Part shown: positions 1-6,502 of the stretch, in pieces
Layout: each line of letters begins with the position of its first letter
Numbering within the stretch: position 1 is the stretch's first letter
DNA from: Candidatus Brocadiales bacterium
GTDB taxonomy: Bacteria; Planctomycetota; Brocadiia; Brocadiales; Bathyanammoxibiaceae
DNA length: 12,797 nt
Reading direction: 5' to 3'
NCBI GenBank assembly: GCA_030586765.1
Contig: JAUQZZ010000043.1
Coordinates: forward strand, 1 to 12,797
Made by a program: the position numbers and the translations under genes
Notes under the pieces: generated by a model
What the model was told of the DNA's origin: nothing
Databases searched by the model: none
What the model saw: the letters and a program-made list of their open reading frames with translations, nothing else

Positions 1-638
1 TATATGCACCCCTCAGGCACAGGGACGCCCCTAACCTTGTATTCCTGGTGGCCTCCTTCGGGGTGTTCATCTTGGTCCAAAACGCCATCCAGCTTATTTA
101 CGGTGCACAGATTCTCTCCCTCCGCACAGGCCCTGTAAGGGAGGGCTACCATATATTTTCAGCCGTTATTACGCCTGTCCAGATACTTATCCTCGTAGTC
201 TCTATCATCCTGATGGTCGCCCTTTGGTCGGTGGTGCAATTTACAAAGATGGGTAAGGGCATGAGGGCAGTGGCAGATGACCCAGTGGCAGCAAGCCTGG
301 TGGGGATTAACCCTGAGAGGATAATCCTGTATACCTTTGCCATTGGCTCAGCATTAGCAGGGGTAGCAGGAATCCTTGTAAGTCTTGAGACCAATCTTGA
401 GCCTACCATGGGACTCCCGGCTGTTCTTAAGGGAATTATTGCCTCTATTATTGGCGGCATAGGGAGTATCCCAGGGGCAGTGGCAGGGGGATTCTTCCTG
501 GGCATTGTCGAGAACCTAGGCATATGGAAGATACAGGCCGGGTGGAAGGACTGCATTGCCTTTGCCATCCTGATAGTATTTCTGCTTGTAAGACCGTCTG
601 GATTTCTTGGCACTAAGATTGAGAAAGAGCGTATCTAA
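1..638 (+). CDS. livH: Branched-chain amino-acid ABC transporter permease LivH (5' partial)
   Basis: This is one of the two inner-membrane permease subunits of the LivHMGF importer for leucine, isoleucine and valine or related compounds. The reading frame is open from position 3, and the residues before the first in-window start codon (APLRHRDAPNLVFLVASFG) already look like the middle of a LivH protein, so the gene begins outside the window and only its last ~211 codons are here. Visible features are several hydrophobic membrane segments and the conserved cytoplasmic loop GKGMRAVADDPVAASLVGI followed by a Gly/Ala-rich segment, which in this family contacts the ATPase. The C-terminus ends a few charged residues after the last membrane helix, as expected. 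The stop codon lies one base before the livM start. The substrate-binding protein gene is probably upstream, outside the window. The family is clear; exact substrate specificity cannot be read from the sequence. Confidence 0.93.
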   Translation, partial: YAPLRHRDAPNLVFLVASFGVFILVQNAIQLIYGAQILSLRTGPVREGYHIFSAVITPVQILILVVSIILMVALWSVVQFTKMGKGMRAVADDPVAASLVGINPERIILYTFAIGSALAGVAGILVSLETNLEPTMGLPAVLKGIIASIIGGIGSIPGAVAGGFFLGIVENLGIWKIQAGWKDCIAFAILIVFLLVRPSGFLGTKIEKERI

Positions 639-639
639 C

Positions 640-1509
640 GTGGAATATATACTACACATACTTGTCATAACAGGCATCTATATGATTTTGACGCTGAGCC
701 TTAATCTTATACTGGGCTATACGGGGATTCCTGCCCTGGGCCATGCGGCCTTTGCCTGTGCAGGTGCATATACCTCAAGCCTCCTGGCCCTGAACCTTGG
801 GCTTCCAGCCTGGGTGGGACTGGTGGCCGGGGCCTGCGTAGCAGCATTTCTAGGGCTTATAGTAGGATTTCCTTCAATAAGGTTAAAGGGCGACTACCTG
901 GCCCTTGCCACCTTTGGACTTGGCTTAATCGTTTACTCTGTGGCCAAGAACTGGGTGGAATTAACCAGGGGGCCTATGGGCCTGCCAGGGATACCTCGCT
1001 TTGGTTTCTATTTCTTTGCGCTTGATGCGGTTTGGGCATATCTCCTTCTAGTAACCTTTTTTGTGCTTCTCACCTTCTTTGTAACGTGGCGGATTGTGAA
1101 GTCACCCTTTGGAAGGGTACTCATGGGAATTAGAGAAGATGAGATAGCCACCCTGGCTATGGGTAAGGATGTGAACCAGCACAAACTCCTGGTCTTTGTC
1201 ATAGGGGCCTTTTTTGCAGGGATTGCAGGGAGCCTGTATGCCCATTATATAACCTTTATAGACCCCTCTAGCTTTACTGTGATGGAATCTATTATAATCC
1301 TGCTTATGGTAGTCTTTGGTGGGATGGGAAGCCTGCCGGGTTCCTTTGTGGGTGCCTCAATATTGGTGATATTCCCGGAGCTATTAAGATTTGTGGGCAT
1401 GCCCAGCGCCGTAGCTGCCCCAGTTAGGCAGATGGTATACGGGCTTTTGTTGGTACTCCTCATGATATTGTTACCCCAGGGGATTTTAGGGAAATACAGG
1501 TTCAGGTAG
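640..1509 (+). CDS. livM: Branched-chain amino-acid ABC transporter permease LivM
   Basis: This is the second permease subunit of the importer, 289 residues from the GTG at 640. It has multiple hydrophobic helices, an early NLILGYTGIPALGHAAF segment typical of LivM, the substrate-path region VGFPSIRLKGDYLALATFG, and the coupling-loop motif GIREDEIATLAMGKDV followed by AGIAGSLYAHY. The GTG at 640 was chosen because it starts one base after the livH stop and has a purine-rich stretch (GAGAAAGAG, 621-629) about ten bases upstream. In-frame TTG codons at 607 and 619 would give a slightly longer protein overlapping livH and cannot be excluded. The stop codon abuts the livG ATG directly, so the operon is translationally compact. 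Family assignment is secure. Confidence 0.93.
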   Translation: MEYILHILVITGIYMILTLSLNLILGYTGIPALGHAAFACAGAYTSSLLALNLGLPAWVGLVAGACVAAFLGLIVGFPSIRLKGDYLALATFGLGLIVYSVAKNWVELTRGPMGLPGIPRFGFYFFALDAVWAYLLLVTFFVLLTFFVTWRIVKSPFGRVLMGIREDEIATLAMGKDVNQHKLLVFVIGAFFAGIAGSLYAHYITFIDPSSFTVMESIIILLMVVFGGMGSLPGSFVGASILVIFPELLRFVGMPSAVAAPVRQMVYGLLLVLLMILLPQGILGKYRFR

Positions 1510-2280
1510 ATGAGCCTTCTAAGTGTAAAAGGACTGCATATTGAGTTTGACGGTGTAAAGGCCGTGGACGGTCTTTTCTTTGATATAGCGAAAGGTACGA
1601 TTAACGCCCTTATCGGCCCAAATGGTGCAGGAAAGACCACGGTGTTTAACATAATCTCAGGTTTTCTCCGACCTCATAGGGGTGATATACTTTTCCGCAA
1701 CAAACAACTCACCCATATGAGCCCGTACAAGATAGCCCGCCTGGGTATTGCGAGGACATTCCAGAATATAAGGGTATTTCCACAGATTACTGTGTTGGAG
1801 AATATCCTGCTGGCACTGCCATATAAGAGAGGAGACAGCCTGTGGGAAGCTTTGCTGAATTCCAGCGCTATGAAAAGGGAGGAGGAAGAAAATAAACGTA
1901 GGGCCACGGAAATATTGGACTTTGTAGGGTTAAGTGATAAGAGAAACAGCCTTGCAGAGGAATTATCACATGGACAACGGAAGCTCCTGGAAATAGCCAG
2001 GGCCTGGGCTACCGATGCAGAATTATTGTTACTGGATGAACCAACTGCAGGCGTATTTCCTGAAATGATACCCAAGCTCCTTGGGCTCATTCGTCAGCTC
2101 CAGGAAAAGGGCAAGACCATACTCTTTATTGAACACGATATGAGGGTGGTGATGGATATCTCAGAACATATCATAGTACTCAATTATGGGAAGAAAATCG
2201 CTGAGGGTAGTCCTCAGGAGATAGAGAGAAACGAAGCAGTATATGAGGCCTATCTAGGTGGAAAAAAGATTACTACTTGA
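1510..2280 (+). CDS. livG: Branched-chain amino-acid ABC transporter ATP-binding protein LivG
   Basis: This is one of the two cytoplasmic ATPase subunits that power the Liv importer, 256 residues. Walker A is GPNGAGKTT (about 36-44), the Q-loop is in ARTFQN (Q85), the ABC signature is LSHGQ (152-156), Walker B is LLLLDE (172-177) and the switch histidine is in IEHD (H209). The long insertion between Q-loop and signature (charged, KREEEENKR near 122-130) and the C-terminal EAYLG are typical of LivG. The residues after Walker B read AGVFPEM where LivG usually has AGxNPxE, a mild D-loop deviation. Its ATG directly follows the livM TAG, with no strong Shine-Dalgarno sequence of its own, so coupled translation is likely. 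livF begins inside its last 23 bases. Confidence 0.95.
   Translation: MSLLSVKGLHIEFDGVKAVDGLFFDIAKGTINALIGPNGAGKTTVFNIISGFLRPHRGDILFRNKQLTHMSPYKIARLGIARTFQNIRVFPQITVLENILLALPYKRGDSLWEALLNSSAMKREEEENKRRATEILDFVGLSDKRNSLAEELSHGQRKLLEIARAWATDAELLLLDEPTAGVFPEMIPKLLGLIRQLQEKGKTILFIEHDMRVVMDISEHIIVLNYGKKIAEGSPQEIERNEAVYEAYLGGKKITT
2245..2248 (+). promoter_or_regulatory. Ribosome binding site for livF
   Basis: GAGG within the livG coding region, nine bases before the GTG at 2258. It supports the overlapping GTG start for livF rather than a later start. Confidence 0.55.
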
Positions 2281-2977
2281 GGTAAGAAATCTTAGTGTGT
2301 ATTACGGCCCCTTGAGGGCCTTAAATGATATTTCCTTCCATGTGGGGGAGGGAGAGCTTGTTTGTATGATTGGTCCTAATGGGGCAGGAAAGTCTACAGC
2401 ACTTAAGGCCGTAGCTGGGTTAGTCAGACCGAGAAGTGGGGAGATACTGTATCGTGGGGATAACATAAAGGGTTTACATCCCGAAACGTTAGTCAGGCTT
2501 GGTATGGCTATTGTGCCTGAAGGACGGAGGGTATTTCACACTATGACAGTCTTAGAGAATCTCGAAATGGGGGCCTATTCTAGGCGCGATGGGCACTCGA
2601 AAAGGGAGATAGAAGAGGTGTTGGAATTATTTCCTTCATTGAAAGATAGGAGAAGACAGAAGGCAGGGACGCTATCTACGGGGGAGCAGCAGATGCTGGC
2701 CTTTGGAAGGGCGCTGATGTCGAAGCCTAAACTATTGTTGGCCGATGAGCCTTCAGTAGGGCTTTCTCCGTATTATATAAATATTGTATCTGAGAAGCTT
2801 AAAGAGATTAACAAGAGGGGGACAGGAATTCTCCTTGTAGAGCAGAATGCCCGAATGGCCCTGGAGGTGTCCCATAGGGGCTACATTTTTAAGATTGGTG
2901 AGATTATGATGGAAGGTAGCGGAAAAGGGCTTCTGGAGAACGCTGAGATAAGAAGGGTATTCCTTGGGGGACGGTAG
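2258..2977 (+). CDS. livF: Branched-chain amino-acid ABC transporter ATP-binding protein LivF
   Basis: This is the second ATPase subunit of the Liv importer, 239 residues. Walker A is GPNGAGKS (39-46), the segment AIVPEGRRVF takes the Q-loop position (a family trait of LivF), the signature is LSTGE (139-143) and Walker B is LLLADE (159-164). The switch position reads VEQN with Gln196 in place of the usual His, also known in the LivF family. The start is a GTG overlapping livG by 23 bases, with a GAGG Shine-Dalgarno-like sequence at 2245-2248, nine bases upstream. It is the last gene of the operon. Only four bases separate its stop from the stop of convergent phoU, and no hairpin with a T-run is visible there. 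Confidence 0.95.
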   Translation: MEKRLLLEVRNLSVYYGPLRALNDISFHVGEGELVCMIGPNGAGKSTALKAVAGLVRPRSGEILYRGDNIKGLHPETLVRLGMAIVPEGRRVFHTMTVLENLEMGAYSRRDGHSKREIEEVLELFPSLKDRRRQKAGTLSTGEQQMLAFGRALMSKPKLLLADEPSVGLSPYYINIVSEKLKEINKRGTGILLVEQNARMALEVSHRGYIFKIGEIMMEGSGKGLLENAEIRRVFLGGR

Positions 2978-2981
2978 GGTT

Positions 2982-3677
2982 TTAATGCATCCTGCCAGGG
3001 GCTGGGGCCTTGGTGGGGTGTCTTACGTCCCTGCCCTGTACCATGTAGATGACATCTTCTGCGATATTTGTGGCGTGGTCCCCTATCCTCTCCAGGTTCC
3101 TGGAGATGAGGATGAGGCTCAAGGCCCTCTGGATGGTGCTTGGGTCTGACATCATGTAAGTGAGGAGTTCGCGGAATATCTGGTCCTTGAGTTCGTCTAC
3201 CTTGTCATCCTCGAGGAGTATAGACTGGGCCAGCTCTATGTTCTTATCCATAAAGGACTTAAGGCTGTTATCTACCATCTTCTGTGCTATCTCTGCCATG
3301 CGTGGGAGGTCTATAAGGGGTTTCAGCTGGGGTTCTTTGAGGAGAAAATTGGTGTTCTGGCTTATATTAACGGCCTGGTCGGCAATACGCTCTAGTTCAC
3401 TGTTTATTTTGACGACGGCGGCCAGGAGCCTGAGGTCTGTGGCCATGGGTTGGTGGAGGGCCAAAAGTTTCATGGCTATGTCGTCTATCTCTATATGAAG
3501 ATGATTTACCTCATCTTCCATGGCAAAGACCGTTTCTGCCATGGATGCATCCCTGATTACCAGTCCCTTTACAGCCAGGCGTATCATCTCCTCAGCCACA
3601 GAGCCCATGTGGAGGAGCTTTTTCTTTAATGCCTCCAGTTCTACATCAAAATGTCTTTCTATTACCATTAGATTCAT
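2982..3677 (-). CDS. phoU: Phosphate signalling/transport regulator PhoU
   Basis: PhoU is a cytoplasmic all-helical protein that links the state of the PstSCAB importer to the PhoR kinase and keeps the Pho response off when phosphate is plentiful. The protein is 231 residues, the usual size, with two tandem three-helix PhoU domains. The metal-binding/core motifs are duplicated as ELERIADQAVNI (ERIAD at 96-100) and NLERIGDHATNIAE (ERIGD at 196-200). It is the last gene of the minus-strand pst cluster. The ATG at 3677 was taken as start, but ATG codon 4 (3668) is an equally plausible alternative. Neither has a Shine-Dalgarno sequence, because a perfect palindrome (3680-3707) occupies the space where one would lie. 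The C-terminal tail (about 216-231, rich in basic residues and proline) extends past the last helix and is probably disordered. Confidence 0.95.
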   Translation of the reverse strand: MNLMVIERHFDVELEALKKKLLHMGSVAEEMIRLAVKGLVIRDASMAETVFAMEDEVNHLHIEIDDIAMKLLALHQPMATDLRLLAAVVKINSELERIADQAVNISQNTNFLLKEPQLKPLIDLPRMAEIAQKMVDNSLKSFMDKNIELAQSILLEDDKVDELKDQIFRELLTYMMSDPSTIQRALSLILISRNLERIGDHATNIAEDVIYMVQGRDVRHPTKAPAPGRMH

Positions 3678-3679
3678 CG

Positions 3680-3707
3680 GTAGGGGCGTTTAATTAAACG
3701 CCCCTAC
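3680..3707. repeat. Perfect 28-base palindrome with GTAG/CTAC ends
   Basis: Positions 3680-3693 (GTAGGGGCGTTTAA) are followed by their exact reverse complement at 3694-3707, with no loop. It fills almost all of the 33 bases between the pstB stop and the phoU start. The GTAG tetranucleotide at the foot of a GC-rich stem is the hallmark of REP elements mobilised by TnpA-REP (RAYT) transposases, and the cluster upstream of carB has the same foot. As RNA it would form a stable hairpin with an AT-rich tip. No T-run follows it, so it is not an obvious intrinsic terminator. A role in mRNA processing or in lowering phoU expression is inference. Confidence 0.85.
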
Positions 3708-3710
3708 GTT

Positions 3711-4646
3711 TTAGCCAAATCTTCCTGTTATGTAGTCTTCAGTGAGTTTCTCCTTAGGGGCAGTAAAGATATGGGAACTTTCGCCAAATTCTATAAGTTC
3801 TCCCATAAGGAGAAAGCCTGTGAAGTCGGATATACGGGCGGCCTGTTGCATATTGTGGGTTACTAGTATAACTGTGTAGTCCTTCTTCAGGTCTAGTATA
3901 AGCTCCTCAATCTTGGCCGTGGCAATGGGGTCTAAGGCGGAACATGGCTCATCCATGAGGATGACCTCTGGCCCAACGGCCAGTGCCCTGGCGATGCAGA
4001 GGCGCTGCTGCTGCCCGCCAGAGAGTTCCATAGCGCTCTTTTGGAGGCGGTCCTTTACCTCGTCCCAGAGGGCGGCTTGTCTCAGGCTCTGCTCTACTAT
4101 CTCCTTCAAGGTCTTTTTGCTGTTTATCCCGTGGAGTCTGGGGCCAAAGGCCACATTATCATAGACAGACTTTGGGAAAGGATTGGGTTTCTGGAAGACC
4201 ATCCCTACCCTACGTCTTAATTCTACCACGTCTACATCGCGGTCGTAGACATTTTTCCCGTTAAAGAGGACCTTTCCTTCCACTCTTATCTTACTAGTGA
4301 TTTCACAGACGCGGTTTATGGACTTTATTAGCGTGGACTTACCGCATCCAGAGGGTCCTATTATGGCAGTTATGTACTTTTCGTAGAAGGGCATAGATAC
4401 CCCCTTAATAGCCCTTAGACTGCCATAATAGACGCTTAGGGCTGCTGTCTCTACCTTCTTTTCAAGAGGGTCGTATATCGTTTCTTCAGCCTCCTTTACC
4501 TCTGGGGAAGACTGGATAGGTTTTTCTTTGACTATTGTATTAAAAAGCACCTTATTTGTAAATTGAGCAATTTTCATTTGTGGTACCTGAACCTGGTTTG
4601 TGAGACCTCTTTCTGGAAAACCCTTTGGGCCAATACTTCTCATCAT
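3711..4646 (-). CDS. pstB: Phosphate ABC transporter ATP-binding protein PstB, N-terminally extended
   Basis: PstB is the cytoplasmic ATPase of the high-affinity phosphate importer. The protein has Walker A GPSGCGKST (97-105), Q-loop Q152 in VFQKPNPFP, signature LSGGQ (208-212), Walker B VILMDE (228-233) and switch histidine H264 in VTHN. It ends in the PstB-typical YITGRFG. The motif set NPFPKSVYDNVAFGPR is diagnostic of PstB. At 311 residues it is about 50-60 longer than usual: the ATPase proper begins near residue 65 (KVETAALSVYYG), preceded by a hydrophilic stretch with no known domain that I recognise. The ATG at 4646 has AGGT seven bases upstream; a second ATG follows at once (4643), and ATG codon 24 (4577) would still leave an extension of about 40 residues. 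It sits 18 bases after pstA. Confidence 0.94.
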   Translation of the reverse strand: MMRSIGPKGFPERGLTNQVQVPQMKIAQFTNKVLFNTIVKEKPIQSSPEVKEAEETIYDPLEKKVETAALSVYYGSLRAIKGVSMPFYEKYITAIIGPSGCGKSTLIKSINRVCEITSKIRVEGKVLFNGKNVYDRDVDVVELRRRVGMVFQKPNPFPKSVYDNVAFGPRLHGINSKKTLKEIVEQSLRQAALWDEVKDRLQKSAMELSGGQQQRLCIARALAVGPEVILMDEPCSALDPIATAKIEELILDLKKDYTVILVTHNMQQAARISDFTGFLLMGELIEFGESSHIFTAPKEKLTEDYITGRFG

Positions 4647-4664
4647 CTTTAAACCTATATGCTC

Positions 4665-5555
4665 CTAGTAAAGTTTCTTCTGGTATCGGTTACGTAGCCA
4701 GATAGCCACGGCGTTCATCAACAGTAGCACTATCAGAAGGACGATGATAGCGGCAGCTGCGTTGGTAAGAAAACCTTTCTGGGGCCGCGAGACCCAATTA
4801 AAGATCTGAATGGGTAGAGCTGTGAATGGGGAAAATAGTCCTGTAGGCAAGAAAGCGACGTAGGTAAGGGCACCGATGGTAATCAAGGGTGCCGTCTCGC
4901 CGATGGCCCTGGAAAAGGCCAGGATTGTACCTGTCAGGATTCCAGGGAAGGCCAGGGGTAGGACCTGATACCGTATGGTTTGCCAGCGGGTGGCTCCGAC
5001 AGCATAGGAGGCCTCTCGAATGGATACAGGGACGGCACGGATGGCCTCGCGGCTGGAGATAATTATAATCGGTAGCACCAGTAGTGCCATAGTACAGGCT
5101 CCAGCTAGAAGGCTCCTATCCATGCGCATCATGCGTACAAAGAGCTCCAGGCCCAGAAGCCCATATATAATAGATGGCACACCTGCCAGATTGGCGATGT
5201 TGACCTCAATAACCCGGCTCAGCCAATTCTTGCGGGCATATTCTTCTAGATAGATGGCAGCCCCCACACCTAGGGGAAAGGCAAAGAGGGCTGTCAATGT
5301 GATGAGACAGGCACTGCCCACCAGGGCAGCGAGAATACCCGCCAGTTCTGGTTTGCGCGAAGGAAAGCTGGTGAGGAACTGCCAGTTCAGGCGCAATACA
5401 CCGTCTCTGAAAACATCCACTAGTAGGACTACCAATACCGCTATTGTGAAGACAAGGGCTACAAAGGCCATGGATTGGAATATCCACTCACCCCGTCGCC
5501 CTCTTCTACGCCGGGTGGGCATCTTTCTGTGCTCTATATGATACAGCCCTTTCAT
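4665..5555 (-). CDS. pstA: Phosphate ABC transporter permease PstA
   Basis: PstA is an inner-membrane subunit that pairs with PstC to form the phosphate channel. From the ATG at 5555 it has 296 residues: a basic N-terminus (RRRRGRRGE, about 15-23), a first helix near 26-47, then a permease domain with five more helices. The EAA loop is REASYAVGATRWQTIRYQVLP (about 180-200), followed by AFSRAIGETAPL, characteristic of PstA. The 5555 start overlaps the pstC stop as ATGA and has GAGAGG seven bases upstream. A longer reading frame from a GTG at 5588 is less likely, because it lies inside pstC and lacks these signals. The family is secure. Confidence 0.94.
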   Translation of the reverse strand: MKGLYHIEHRKMPTRRRRGRRGEWIFQSMAFVALVFTIAVLVVLLVDVFRDGVLRLNWQFLTSFPSRKPELAGILAALVGSACLITLTALFAFPLGVGAAIYLEEYARKNWLSRVIEVNIANLAGVPSIIYGLLGLELFVRMMRMDRSLLAGACTMALLVLPIIIISSREAIRAVPVSIREASYAVGATRWQTIRYQVLPLAFPGILTGTILAFSRAIGETAPLITIGALTYVAFLPTGLFSPFTALPIQIFNWVSRPQKGFLTNAAAAIIVLLIVLLLMNAVAIWLRNRYQKKLY

Positions 5556-6499
5556 AGATAGACCTCTCGGAAACGCCTGCGGAGCCACAGGCTAACGATA
5601 TTTACGAGGAATGTGCTCAGAAAAAGCATCATGCCTACTGCAAAGATAGTTCTATACTCCAGGGTGCCAGTAGGGGTATCCCCCAGGCTCACCTGGACGA
5701 TATAGGCAGTCATGGTCTCAATGGGTACCAGGGGATTTGGGGTCAATCGAGGTTGCTGGCCTGCGGCAATGGCTACAATCATGGTTTCGCCTATGGCCCG
5801 CGATATTCCCAAAAGGAAGGAGGCCGTAATACCCGAGAAGGCGGCAGGTATTACTACCAGGAAGGATACCTGGAGCTTTGTAGAGCCCATGGCATAGGCC
5901 GCCTCCCGCAGGCTCTGAGGGACGGCAAATATAGCATCTTCGCTCAGGGAAGAAATTATTGGAAGTATCATTATTCCCATAACGATGCCGGGACTTAGTG
6001 CGTTGAATCCGGACATAGAAGGGATTAACCCTTGAAGCAATGGGGTAACGAACAACAGGGCAAAGTAGCCGTACACCACAGTGGGTATCCCTGCCAGGAC
6101 CTCCAGCACAGGTTTGAGTACATGTCTAACCCTCTCCGGGGCATACTCGCTCAGATAAACTGCGCACAAGAGTCCAATGGGCAGGGCCACCAGCATAGCT
6201 ATAAGGGAGGTGAGCAACGTTCCACAGACAAGGGGCATGATGCCAAAGTGTTTGTCTACAAAGAGCGGCGTCCACTGAGTGTCTGTAAGAAAACCTAATA
6301 TGGAGACCTCTTTAAAAAATTCAACTGTTTCAATGACCAGTACCGCAACGATGCCCAGGGTAGTGAATATGGACAAGATGCCGCAAAGGAACAAGGCAAG
6401 GTGGATGGCCCCCTCGCGGATACGGGAGGCCCGCTTGTGGTGGATAATGGCCCGCTCACCAGTTCGAGGTTCCCACTTTTGACGGTTTTTAGTAGCCAC
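5552..6499 (-). CDS. pstC: Phosphate ABC transporter permease PstC
   Basis: PstC is the partner permease of PstA in the phosphate importer, 315 residues. A charged cytoplasmic N-terminus is followed by six likely membrane segments (about 33-58, 86-116, 130-156, 170-186, 212-246, 284-306). The EAA coupling loop is EAAYAMGSTKLQVSFLVVIP (199-218), followed by GISRAIGETM, the conserved PstC signature containing Arg234 and Glu238. The start is a GTG at 6499, three bases after the pstS stop. The AGGA that overlaps the pstS stop is only one base from this GTG, too close for a normal ribosome site, so coupled translation from pstS is likely. pstC is in the same frame as pstS, separated by only TAG-GAA. 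It overlaps pstA by four bases. Confidence 0.94.
   Translation of the reverse strand: MATKNRQKWEPRTGERAIIHHKRASRIREGAIHLALFLCGILSIFTTLGIVAVLVIETVEFFKEVSILGFLTDTQWTPLFVDKHFGIMPLVCGTLLTSLIAMLVALPIGLLCAVYLSEYAPERVRHVLKPVLEVLAGIPTVVYGYFALLFVTPLLQGLIPSMSGFNALSPGIVMGIMILPIISSLSEDAIFAVPQSLREAAYAMGSTKLQVSFLVVIPAAFSGITASFLLGISRAIGETMIVAIAAGQQPRLTPNPLVPIETMTAYIVQVSLGDTPTGTLEYRTIFAVGMMLFLSTFLVNIVSLWLRRRFREVYL
5563..5568 (-). promoter_or_regulatory. Ribosome binding site for pstA
   Basis: GAGAGG on the minus strand, seven bases before the ATG at 5555 and inside the end of pstC. It is the clearest Shine-Dalgarno sequence in the cluster and decides the pstA start in favour of the ATGA overlap. Confidence 0.7.
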
Positions 6500-6502
6500 T
6501 TC

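Noticed and set aside
146..613. A 155-codon open frame on the minus strand opposite livH
   Set aside because: It lies fully inside a conserved permease gene, has no ribosome site or known motif, and has a Pro/Arg/Ile-rich composition typical of an antisense shadow.
2973..2990. GTAGGGTTTTAA at the end of livF as a degraded copy of the pstB-phoU palindrome
   Set aside because: Only about ten bases resemble the left arm, the complementary arm is absent, and most of the stretch is explained by the livF and phoU coding ends.
2964..3149. Small plus-strand open frame crossing the livF-phoU junction
   Set aside because: It is mostly antisense to phoU, in a different frame from livF and without known motifs.
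5552..5588. Longer pstA start at GTG 5588
   Set aside because: The ATG at 5555 has a GAGAGG ribosome site at proper distance and a classic ATGA overlap with pstC; the upstream GTG has neither.
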